6,914 bases of DNA from JAXHTH01 sp034211115 (GTDB lineage Bacteria > Planctomycetota > Phycisphaerae > Phycisphaerales > SM1A02): contig JAXHTH010000310.1 of the NCBI GenBank assembly GCA_034211115.1, positions 1 to 6,914 of the forward strand, given 5' to 3'. The number at the start of each line of letters is the position of its first letter. Position 1 is the stretch's first letter. A program made the translations under genes and the position numbers. The notes under the pieces were generated by a model. It did no database searches. It was not told the origin of the DNA and was given only the letters and a program-made list of their open reading frames with translations. This document shows positions 1-6,258 of this stretch, in pieces.

Positions 1-42
1 GCCGGCGCCGCGAAGCCGGTTGCTTGAGATCCCGGCCCGGCG

Positions 43-64
43 CGCGACGGGCTCTCGCGTCGCG
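43..64 (-). terminator. GC-rich hairpin just past the PilZ-receiver stop codon
   Basis: A perfect 7-bp inverted repeat, CGCGACG (43-49) with CGTCGCG (58-64), encloses an 8-base loop and begins 3 bases after the stop codon at 67-69. The position suits a transcription end or an mRNA 3' stabiliser. No T-rich tract follows on the minus strand, so it is not a classical Rho-independent terminator. Short GC-rich inverted repeats also arise by chance in DNA of this composition. Confidence 0.3.
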
Positions 65-66
65 AC

Positions 67-1263
67 TCATGTCTCGCCCTCGCGCTGGATGAAGGAGGCG
101 CGTCGGGCGAGCTCCTCCAGCTCGCGGCATCGGGCCGCGAGCTGCTCCGACGAGGCCCCCTGCTCCGCCAGCTCATGCAGGTCCGAGGCGACGGTGCCCA
201 CCTGCGCATAGCCGTGCCCGTGGGCGGCCGACGCCAGCTCCCGGCTGAGCCGGCAGAGAAGCGGCACGTCCCCGCCGGCGAGCGCGAGGTCCGCCAGTTG
301 GCGAACCTGCCGCTCCATCAGTTGCAGAAAGTCCAGGATGCGGGGCCGCATCTGAAGATCGTGCCATTCCGTGCTCATCAGAGCTCCGGGTTGGGCGTCG
401 TTGTTCGCCGGCTGCTTCGTCCCCAGATACGGCGTCAGCCACTCGACGAGATGCTCCAGCGTGAAGGGCTTGAAGAAGATGTCGGCAAAGGTCCCGGCCG
501 GGACATCGTGTTCCGCCCCCTCCGCGGCGCTGAGACCAATCACCGGCCCGTCGTAGCCGTCGGTGCGCAGGAGCGCCACGAACTCATCTGCGGTCAGGCC
601 GGGAACGGACACGTCGCTGATGATGAGATCGACCGGCTGGCGGTGGAGCATGTCGATGGCGGTCAGGGCATCGGAGGCGGCGATGGTCTCCACGCCGAGC
701 TGCTCCAGGCTTCCGCGCAGAAGCTCCTGGTCCTCAGCCGAGCGATCGACGTGCAGGACGCGGCCGGACAGGGTGGGCAGTTGAATGTCCGGCGCGGGCG
801 CGGCGTCTTCGGCGTCGGCCTCGACCGCCGCCGGCTCGTCCTCGCCGGTGAGGAAATCCGACAACGCGATCGAGTGCTCGAACCGCACGCCGATCTCGTG
901 GACCAGCCCGTCGACGTGCTGGCAGCGAACCACGGTGCCGTCGATCGCCGCGGCGCGCTTGTCGACGCGAAGGAGGTGGATCTGGCAGCGGCTGCCGATG
1001 TGCACGAAGTTGCCGTGCAGGAAGCCGATCCCGTTGCGGCTCAGGTTGCGGGGACGCACCAGGTAGTTGACCACCGACCCCCCGGGATGATGGAGGGTGG
1101 CCACCGCGCAGGTGGCGACGTGACACGGCACGCGATCCTCGACCCGCAATTCGGCCCCGCGATGCCGATCGGCCGCCTGCTCCAGCCGGGCGATGAGATC
1201 CTGCTGCTCCTGTTCGGAGAGGCGCAGGGAATCAATGCACCGATCATTGCGCCGAGATGCCAC
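67..1263 (-). CDS. PilZ - receiver - degenerate Hpt-like signalling protein
   Basis: Predicted cytoplasmic signalling protein of 398 residues. Residues about 36-138 form a PilZ domain with both c-di-GMP contacts: RxxxR (R40, R44) and NxSxxG (N73, S75, G78). An acidic, Ala/Pro-rich linker (about 139-161) leads to a response-regulator receiver domain (about 168-281) with phosphoacceptor D217 in the strand reading LIISD, S245 in the Ser/Thr position and K265 in FFKPF. The usual acidic pair reads D173-R174, so one metal-binding acid seems lost. Residues about 297-391 are helical and resemble an Hpt four-helix bundle, but my by-eye alignment puts R341 where the phosphohistidine should be. The GTG start at 1263 is chosen because GGGGAG lies 6 bases upstream. 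A longer reading frame reaches a TTG at 1470, but it would overlap ispG, and its extra N-terminus looks non-coding. The gene is divergent from ispG with 188 bases between them. No output domain such as GGDEF, HTH or kinase is present, so it probably acts as an adaptor. The PilZ and receiver calls are firm; the Hpt call is inference. Confidence 0.9.
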   Translation of the reverse strand: MASRRNDRCIDSLRLSEQEQQDLIARLEQAADRHRGAELRVEDRVPCHVATCAVATLHHPGGSVVNYLVRPRNLSRNGIGFLHGNFVHIGSRCQIHLLRVDKRAAAIDGTVVRCQHVDGLVHEIGVRFEHSIALSDFLTGEDEPAAVEADAEDAAPAPDIQLPTLSGRVLHVDRSAEDQELLRGSLEQLGVETIAASDALTAIDMLHRQPVDLIISDVSVPGLTADEFVALLRTDGYDGPVIGLSAAEGAEHDVPAGTFADIFFKPFTLEHLVEWLTPYLGTKQPANNDAQPGALMSTEWHDLQMRPRILDFLQLMERQVRQLADLALAGGDVPLLCRLSRELASAAHGHGYAQVGTVASDLHELAEQGASSEQLAARCRELEELARRASFIQREGET

Positions 1264-1269
1264 GAGAAG

Positions 1270-1275
1270 CTCCCC
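1270..1275 (-). promoter_or_regulatory. Shine-Dalgarno site of the PilZ-receiver gene
   Basis: On the minus strand the sequence reads GGGGAG, then six bases, then GTG at 1263. It is the only strong ribosome binding site near the start of this open frame. It fixes the start about 200 bases downstream of the longest possible frame, leaving a normal intergenic space before ispG. Confidence 0.7.
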
Positions 1276-1451
1276 CCTTCGGCCCGGCCGACGGGCGTAT
1301 CCGCTTTCCGATCGGCACGGGATCGACTCGACTTCACCTCGGCTGCGGCCATCGGGGTCGCGGCCCGTCCCCACGCCCCACCTCTCGGCCCCAGCTAAGA
1401 TGTGATGATTGCGCCGTCGCGTTATCGGCAGCCTCCCTCGGATCCGCGAAC

Positions 1452-2705
1452 ATGAACGCACGCAGGACAACCCGGCAAATCACGGTCGGCGATGATCGGA
1501 CCGGTCGCGTCGGGATCGGCGGCGACGGCCCCATCGCCGTCCAGTCGATGACCGCAGGCTACACCCACGACGTGGACGGGTGCGTGGCGGAGATCAACCG
1601 CCTCGCCGCGGCGGGGGCCGATCTCGTTCGCGTCGCCGTGCCCGAGAAAAAGGACACCGCAGCCCTGCCCGAGATCCTCGATCAGACGCGGGTGCCCCTC
1701 GTGGCCGACGTTCACTTTCATTACCGGCGGGCGCTGGAGGCGGTCGAGGCCGGCGTGCACAAGATCCGGCTCAACCCCGGCAACATCTCCGATCGCGAAC
1801 AGGTCAACGCCGTCATCGACGCCTGCAAACAGCGCGGCATTCCCATGCGCATCGGCGTCAACGAAGGCTCGATCGTCGAACGCAAGGACAAGAAGAAGCG
1901 CCAGCAGGAGCTTGCCCGGTTCTTCTCCGAGCACCGTCATGGGCACCTGATCGCGCTCATGATCGCCAAGCTCGAGGAGTACCTGGACATCTTCCACGAG
2001 CGCAGCTTTCACGACATTTGCATCTCTGCGAAGTCGATGGACCCTTCGCTCGTGATCGACGTCTACACGGAGATCTCCCGGCGGTTCGACTATCCCCTGC
2101 ACCTGGGCGTCACGCACGCCGGCCCGAAGGAAACGGGCACGATCCGTTCCGTGGTCGCCCTGGGCACGCTGCTGGCCAACGGCATCGGCGACACGGTGCG
2201 CATCAGCTACGCCAGCGATCCCGTGCACGAGGTCGAGGACGCGGTGGAGATGCTCTGCTGCCTCGGCCTGCGGCAGCGGACCGGGCCTGAGCTCATCGCC
2301 TGCCCCACCTGCGGGCGCATCCAGGTCGATCTGTTCACCCTCGTGCGGGAGGTGCGCAAGACGCTCGCCCACGAGATCACGCTGCCGATGAAGGTGGCGG
2401 TGATGGGGTGCATCGTGAACGGCCCGGGCGAGGCGGAAGGGGCCGATGTGGCCGTCTTCGCCGGAGACCGACGCGGCATCATCTACGTCCAGGGCCGGCG
2501 CGTGGCCAACGTGCCCGAGGAGGAAATCCTCGATCGTCTGCGCGCCGAGTGCCGCGCGTTCCAGGAGAAGGTCAACCGCGGCGAGGCGAAGCTGGGCGAG
2601 AAGACGGTGACCATCGACGTGCCGGATCCGATCGGCGAACTCGGCAGCGGCGCGGCGAAGATCGCCGGGGGCGACGTGGAGCAGATCACCATCCGCTCGA
2701 CGTAG
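1452..2705 (+). CDS. ispG: (E)-4-hydroxy-3-methylbut-2-enyl-diphosphate synthase IspG (GcpE)
   Basis: IspG converts the cyclic intermediate MEcPP to HMBPP in the MEP isoprenoid pathway, by reductive ring opening on a [4Fe-4S] cluster fed by ferredoxin or flavodoxin in the cytoplasm. The 417-residue product has the family features. The N-terminal TIM barrel begins with the IAVQSMT and ADVHFHY blocks and continues through KIRLNPGNI, RIGVNEGS and LGVTHAGP. The C-terminal cluster domain carries C284 and C287 (CPTCGR), C320 and E327 (GCIVNGPGE), which match the three Cys and one Glu ligands of the family. It is the two-domain bacterial type, though about 45 residues longer than the 372-residue E. 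coli enzyme. The extra length includes a basic segment near residues 138-160 (RKDKKKRQQE) and a C-terminal tail. Start ATG 1452 is chosen because homology begins directly after it (MNARRTTRQITVG). The ribosome binding site is weak (GGAT region at 1440-1443). It is divergent from the PilZ gene, and the hydrolase gene follows on the same strand after 93 bases. Confidence 0.97.
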   Translation: MNARRTTRQITVGDDRTGRVGIGGDGPIAVQSMTAGYTHDVDGCVAEINRLAAAGADLVRVAVPEKKDTAALPEILDQTRVPLVADVHFHYRRALEAVEAGVHKIRLNPGNISDREQVNAVIDACKQRGIPMRIGVNEGSIVERKDKKKRQQELARFFSEHRHGHLIALMIAKLEEYLDIFHERSFHDICISAKSMDPSLVIDVYTEISRRFDYPLHLGVTHAGPKETGTIRSVVALGTLLANGIGDTVRISYASDPVHEVEDAVEMLCCLGLRQRTGPELIACPTCGRIQVDLFTLVREVRKTLAHEITLPMKVAVMGCIVNGPGEAEGADVAVFAGDRRGIIYVQGRRVANVPEEEILDRLRAECRAFQEKVNRGEAKLGEKTVTIDVPDPIGELGSGAAKIAGGDVEQITIRST

Positions 2706-2798
2706 TGCGAATCGAGACAAGCGCACGGGACGGGAAAGGCCCCGGAGACGAAGAGAGGGACGGTCAGGCGGGCGGCGGGGTTGGGGTAACATGCCGTC

Positions 2799-3647
2799 AT
2801 GTGCACACGCAGCCGTATTCGACGGTCGCGGTCGGTCATGCTCTCAACCGTGCTCGCTCTGCTCGCCGGCTGCGCGGCGGATCGGCCGCTCAATCCCTCG
2901 TTCCCGCTGACGGTCGCCGCCGCGCGGCAGGCCCTGTGGCAGATGCAGGCCGATCCGAAGCCGCTGCAGCGGCCGGTGCTGGTGCTGTCCGGCATCCACG
3001 ACCCGGGTCTGGTTGCCGCCTCGCTGGGGAACCGGCTGCGCCGCATCACGACCGAGGATGCGACGATCGAGACGATCTCGTTCTTCGGCACCGACACGTT
3101 CGACGCCTGCCGCGCGCGGCTCCTGGACCGGGCGGAGGCGATGGCAGGTTCGGGCGAGGGCGGGGGGCTCGCGGGCGAAGTCGACGTGGTGGCCGTCTCG
3201 ATGGGCGGACTGGTGGCCCGCTATGCCGCGATGGCAAGGCCGGAAGATGAGCGGAAGCTCCGGATTCGGCGGCTGTTCACCATCAGCTCCCCCCATCGGG
3301 GCGCGAGCATGGCGAGCCTGCCCACGCTGGATCGGCGGATCGTCGACATGCGGAGCGGCTCGGCGTTCCTCCTCGCCCTCGATGCCGCCCTGGAAAAGGC
3401 CCACTACGAGCTGCTCTGCTACGTGCGGCTAGGTGACGCGATCGTGGGGGCGTCGAACGCGGCGCCGCCGGGACGGAGGGCGTGGTGGGTCCAGCCGGGG
3501 GCGAGCTTGGCCCATCTGTGGGCTCACGAGGATCGCCGCATCGTCGCCGACATCGCCCGGCGTCTTCGCGGCGAGGCGCCGTTCACGCGCCTCCCGCCGG
3601 CCGAGCCGGTGATCCGGAAAACGGCTGCAACAGGAGCGGATCCGTAA
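2799..3647 (+). CDS. Putative lipoprotein alpha/beta hydrolase (lipase/esterase-like)
   Basis: The 282-residue product starts with a basic n-region (RSRIRRSRS), a hydrophobic stretch and the lipobox LAGC, predicting lipidation at C25 and envelope anchoring. The rest resembles an alpha/beta hydrolase of the lipase/PGAP1-like type: a first strand RPVLVLSGIHD (58-68), a nucleophile elbow AVSMGG with likely catalytic S134 followed by LVARYAA, and a block reading TISSPHRG (161-168) typical of such lipases. D213 in LGDAIVG and a histidine at 239 or 243 are plausible triad partners. The elbow reads AxSxG rather than GxSxG. Start ATG 2799 gives the positive n-region; the in-frame ATG at 2838 would leave the signal without basic residues. 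No strong Shine-Dalgarno is present; GGGG runs lie about 12 bases or more upstream. It may be read through from ispG, since I see no terminator in the 93-base gap. Substrate is unknown, and the hydrolase call rests on motifs read by eye. Confidence 0.8.
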   Translation: MCTRSRIRRSRSVMLSTVLALLAGCAADRPLNPSFPLTVAAARQALWQMQADPKPLQRPVLVLSGIHDPGLVAASLGNRLRRITTEDATIETISFFGTDTFDACRARLLDRAEAMAGSGEGGGLAGEVDVVAVSMGGLVARYAAMARPEDERKLRIRRLFTISSPHRGASMASLPTLDRRIVDMRSGSAFLLALDAALEKAHYELLCYVRLGDAIVGASNAAPPGRRAWWVQPGASLAHLWAHEDRRIVADIARRLRGEAPFTRLPPAEPVIRKTAATGADP

Positions 3648-3691
3648 GCGTATGGCATAACGGCGGTTCGCAGCGCTGGCCGCAGAAAACG

Positions 3692-3700
3692 TGATATAGT
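3692..3700 (+). promoter_or_regulatory. Candidate extended -10 promoter of the pseudopilin gene
   Basis: The sequence TGATATAGT fits an extended -10 element (TGn followed by TATAGT, one mismatch to TATAAT), a rare AT-rich patch in very GC-rich DNA. No good -35 box sits at 16-18 bases, which is tolerable for extended -10 promoters. It lies in the 181-base gap before the pseudopilin gene. It would start transcription near 3706-3708 and give a leader of about 120 bases. The motif rules are those of enteric sigma-70, so transfer to this lineage is inference. Confidence 0.35.
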
Positions 3701-3710
3701 CACCGTCGGC

Positions 3711-3726
3711 GGCCGACGCGTCGGCC
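3711..3726. repeat. Perfect 16-bp palindrome upstream of the pseudopilin gene
   Basis: GGCCGACGCGTCGGCC is its own reverse complement. It overlaps a second inverted pair, GTCGG (3705-3709) with CCGAC (3713-3717), so the GTCGGC/GCCGAC unit occurs three times in alternating orientation across 3705-3726. It begins about ten bases after the candidate -10 element, so it may be an operator at the transcription start or a hairpin at the 5' end of the leader RNA. Binding by a dimeric repressor is inference only. Confidence 0.5.
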
Positions 3727-3816
3727 ACTGCACTTCTCCTCCTCGGCCTCGCTGCCCCCGCTCGCGACTTGCGGGTACGGGCGGCCAGGCCGACCTTTCA
3801 TCGCACGGTTCAGGAC

Positions 3817-3822
3817 AAGGAG
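3817..3822 (+). promoter_or_regulatory. Shine-Dalgarno site of the pseudopilin gene
   Basis: AAGGAG lies 6 bases before ATG 3829. It decides the start: the open frame extends upstream to a TTG at 3769, but only the ATG has a ribosome binding site, and it gives the short basic leader expected of a prepilin. Confidence 0.85.
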
Positions 3823-3828
3823 CCGGTC

Positions 3829-4821
3829 ATGTCTGGCAGCCGCCGTTCTGCATTCACCATCGTCGAGATGCTGGTGGTCATCGGGATCATCGGCGTCCTT
3901 GCCGCCATGCTCCTGCCCGCGATCAGCAACGCGACCCGCCGGGCCAAGAAGGCCGAGGAAACCAGCCGCATCCGGCAGGTCGGCATCGCCTGGAACCTCT
4001 ACGCCAACGGCAACGACGACGCGGCCCTGCCTGGTTTTCTCGAGGACGGGGACGGAACCGCGGACGACAACGTCATGGAGAAAGATGCCTGGGACGTCCG
4101 ATACAAGCTCCCCGATGGCGACAACGTGCACTACGACGACTCGGAGGAATGGCCCTGGCGCCTCATGCCTTATATTGACTACGACCATGAGACCGTGCTC
4201 GGCTACCTCGAGCTGGAGGAGACCAGCAAGCTGATCATGTCCGACTACGCCAGCGCGGATGAGGACGGCAAGCCCCGGCCGACGAGGATCGCCGAGTATC
4301 CCGCCTTCGGGTACAACGGCTATTACACCGGTGGCTGGTGGGAGATGGGCGACTTCGGCGGGCAGCAGCGCGCCCGCCCGAAATACCGAAACGCAAAGGC
4401 GATCGATGAGAACGGCAATCCGACGGATCGGCCGGTCGCCGTCGTGGCCTTTTCGCCTGCGGCCATCGCCGACACGACCAGGTACATCGTCTTCTGCTCG
4501 ACGACGGAGGCGCCGGCCGGCAACTATGACCGCTTCGACGATTTCCGGCTCGGCACCCATCGCGCCGTCCCTCCCTACCTTGCCGACGAAGAGCAGTGGA
4601 ACTGGGGCCGACGCCGCCCCGACGACCCGAACAGCGCTCGCACGCAGTTCGCGATCGAGGCGATGGAGGACACGGCCATTCCCATCGGGCGCTACACGAA
4701 CCAGTGCACCATCTTTTACGCCGACGGGCACACCGAGCCCCAGGCGCCCGGCGCGCTGCGCGACCAGCGGTTCTGGATCAATTCCGCCGAACGCAGCGAC
4801 TTCACCCACACGGAGAATTAG
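3829..4821 (+). CDS. Type IV pilin-like / type II secretion pseudopilin, planctomycete type
   Basis: The 330-residue protein has a class III (prepilin) signal: short basic leader MSGSRRSA, then FTIVEMLVVIGIIGVLAAMLLPAI with mature F1 and E5 (F9 and E13 of the precursor) and a hydrophobic helix to about residue 31. Prepilin peptidase would cleave after A8, where most prepilins have Gly. The helix continues into a basic, Ala-rich stretch and the segment RIRQVGIAWNLYANGNDDA, like the SNLRQIGLA-x-x-YAND region of planctomycete pseudopilins. The acidic globular part includes WPWRLMPYIDYD (108-119), YPAFGYNGYYTGG (157-169) and, near the end, FYADGHTEP (296-304), resembling the ADGH motif of H-X9-DG pseudopilins; the histidine of that motif is replaced by Y289. 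Two cysteines (C223, C293) could form a disulfide. It probably belongs to a type II secretion or type IV pilus-like fibre across the envelope. No secretion ATPase or secretin is present here, so its partners lie elsewhere. Its stop codon overlaps that of the convergent TraB-like gene. Confidence 0.9.
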   Translation: MSGSRRSAFTIVEMLVVIGIIGVLAAMLLPAISNATRRAKKAEETSRIRQVGIAWNLYANGNDDAALPGFLEDGDGTADDNVMEKDAWDVRYKLPDGDNVHYDDSEEWPWRLMPYIDYDHETVLGYLELEETSKLIMSDYASADEDGKPRPTRIAEYPAFGYNGYYTGGWWEMGDFGGQQRARPKYRNAKAIDENGNPTDRPVAVVAFSPAAIADTTRYIVFCSTTEAPAGNYDRFDDFRLGTHRAVPPYLADEEQWNWGRRRPDDPNSARTQFAIEAMEDTAIPIGRYTNQCTIFYADGHTEPQAPGALRDQRFWINSAERSDFTHTEN

Positions 4822-6224
4822 TCTTCGTCCGTGGCCGGGGGGGTCTGCATCCGGCTCATCTGCCGCAGCGTCCGCCGCACGAGAAACCGAAGCTGTCTGA
4901 CGTCCCGCTCGGAGACGGCGGAGGTGGTGAGGTCGACCTCGATGGCCCGCAGCCATCGCGTCGCGCCGGCCTCGTAGCCAAGCTGGTCACGAAGGCGGTC
5001 GGCCAGGTCGGGCAGATGGCCGGCGCCGTAGAGGATCGCCACCGACTCGGCGGGCAGGTCGGCCCCCATCAGGGCCTCCAGATCGTCGACGACCACCTGG
5101 TTGCGCAGGTCGATGATGACCTCGGTGAACCCCTCGCCGAACTGCTCGAACCCGATCTCGAGCGTGGATTCATCGCCCAGCAACTCGATGAGAAAGACCT
5201 TGATCGTGTCGCTCACCGCGCCGTCGAGGAACGCGTCGGCGAAGCGGAGCAGGCCGAGCAGGACTCGCACGAGTTGAGCGGGCAGGGAGGCGCCGGTGAG
5301 GCTGTCCTCGATGAGGCTGAAGTCCAGCCCCCGCGCGTCCATCTCCCGCTGAACCTGGTCGATGGCCATGTCGCTGCACCGCCAGTTCGCGCCGCCGTAG
5401 TCCAGCGCCTCGAGCTGGAAGGCGAGGCCGAGTGCGTCGGCGAGCTGGGCCTGCAGCCCGTCGCCCGGCTCGCCGGCCGGAGGCTGAATGCCGGCCGGGT
5501 CCTTCAGGACGATGTCGGCAGCGGGCCCCTCGCCCCCGGCCTTGCCGTCGGCGCCGAGGCTGCTGAGCCGGTACGGGGGAGGCGCGGTCATCGCGCCGAA
5601 GTCGCCGTCTTTCGGCGAAGCCGGCCCGTCGCCGCCTGAGAAGGCATACGCGATCGGGTTGCCCCATGCGTCCGTCAGCGCCGCGTCGAGGAAGTCGGGC
5701 AAGCGCGGGTCCACCGTCGCCGCGAACGCGCGCAGCTCCTCGACGTCGGCCGGATATCGGTCATGCCGGTCATGGAATCCCGCGATCAGTCCGCCCACGA
5801 AACCGAGGGCGGCCCGGGTGCTCTCGATGCGCCGGGCCTCGGTGTCTCCTCCCGCGCCGCCGGTGCCGGCGGGCTTGACCGATTCGTAGAGGACGATGTC
5901 AAACGGCCGCAGCAGTTCCTGGATGGCGCGGTAGTAGCGCAGGTCGGCGATGTGGGCCACGCCGACGAGGGTGACGGCGGGCCACGTCTCCTCCGGGGCG
6001 GTGAACTCCGCCGCCGCGATCTCGAGGGCCACGAACCGATCTTCCTCGGCCACGACGCGAAGATACGCCGGCTCCACCGCGGCTGCGGACGGATCGGCCG
6101 GGGCCGGTTCCTTCGCCGTTTCCGCACTCATCGCCGACCCGGTCAGCGCCGCCGCGACGGCCAGCGCCAACGCCACCGGACAGACGGTCCGGCATCGCCC
6201 GGGGAGAGGATGGTTGTCAGGCAC
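4818..6224 (-). CDS. Secreted TraB/TIKI/PrgY-family protein with an inserted GspG-like pseudopilin domain
   Basis: Product of 468 residues. Residues 1-34 look like a cleavable signal peptide (R10, R12; hydrophobic 16-29; likely cut after AMSA). The TraB/TIKI fold starts with LVGVAHIADLRYY, giving a first GxxH (G88, H91), then E114 in VLYESV. The C-terminal half has GLAFQLEALDYGGANWRCSDM (about 266-286), DLRNQ (R374, N375) and a second GxxH in GAGHL (G400, H403). These paired GxxH motifs plus Glu and Arg/Asn are the conserved set of the family, some of whose members are proposed metalloproteases. Between the halves, residues about 138-240 match the GspG globular domain: RYP (156-158), TDAWGNPIAY (184-193) and YRLSSLGADGKAGGEG...ADI (218-238). 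The N-terminal pseudopilin membrane helix is absent. The start is GTG 6224 with AAGGAG 7 bases upstream. It lies 34 bases downstream of the ExbB-like gene, likely one operon. Family calls are strong; activity and role are unknown. Confidence 0.85.
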   Translation of the reverse strand: MPDNHPLPGRCRTVCPVALALAVAAALTGSAMSAETAKEPAPADPSAAAVEPAYLRVVAEEDRFVALEIAAAEFTAPEETWPAVTLVGVAHIADLRYYRAIQELLRPFDIVLYESVKPAGTGGAGGDTEARRIESTRAALGFVGGLIAGFHDRHDRYPADVEELRAFAATVDPRLPDFLDAALTDAWGNPIAYAFSGGDGPASPKDGDFGAMTAPPPYRLSSLGADGKAGGEGPAADIVLKDPAGIQPPAGEPGDGLQAQLADALGLAFQLEALDYGGANWRCSDMAIDQVQREMDARGLDFSLIEDSLTGASLPAQLVRVLLGLLRFADAFLDGAVSDTIKVFLIELLGDESTLEIGFEQFGEGFTEVIIDLRNQVVVDDLEALMGADLPAESVAILYGAGHLPDLADRLRDQLGYEAGATRWLRAIEVDLTTSAVSERDVRQLRFLVRRTLRQMSRMQTPPATDED

Positions 6225-6230
6225 GTCTTG

Positions 6231-6236
6231 CTCCTT
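6231..6236 (-). promoter_or_regulatory. Shine-Dalgarno site of the TraB-like gene
   Basis: On the minus strand, AAGGAG is followed by CAAGAC and a gap of six bases to GTG 6224. It confirms the GTG start and independent translation within the 34-base gap after the ExbB-like gene. Confidence 0.85.
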
Positions 6237-6258
6237 CAGGGGCCGCGGCGTCGGACGT

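Noticed and set aside
175..1398. Long plus-strand open frame opposite the PilZ-receiver gene
   Set aside because: Its composition is that expected of the complement of a GC-rich gene, with no recognisable domain; the minus-strand frame has clear PilZ and receiver motifs.
1373..1401. TAAGAT (1396-1401) as a -10 box for ispG
   Set aside because: Only four of six positions match, and nothing resembling a -35 box lies upstream; too weak to annotate.
1257..1451. N-terminal extension of IspG upstream of ATG 1452
   Set aside because: The extra 65 residues do not resemble IspG, would overlap the divergent PilZ gene start, and family similarity begins right after ATG 1452.
1264..1470. N-terminal extension of the PilZ-receiver protein to a TTG at 1470
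   Set aside because: It would overlap the start of ispG, the added residues are Arg/Gly-rich and look non-coding, and GTG 1263 has a strong Shine-Dalgarno site.
1422..2792. Long minus-strand open frame opposite ispG
   Set aside because: It is rich in Asp, His, Val and Arg as antisense frames of GC-rich genes are, has no family motif, and lies opposite a clear ispG.
3769..3828. N-terminal extension of the pseudopilin to a TTG at 3769
   Set aside because: It has no ribosome binding site and would give an unusually long leader; ATG 3829 has AAGGAG six bases upstream and a normal short basic leader.
5468..5500. Repeated GCCGGCCGG units in the TraB-like gene
   Set aside because: They encode a repeated Pro-Ala-Gly linker (DPAGIQPPAGEPG) and are expected from GC-rich codons; not a mobile or regulatory repeat.
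4596..5639. Plus-strand open frame crossing the pseudopilin end and the TraB-like gene
   Set aside because: It is antisense and out of frame to two well-supported genes and shows no domain.
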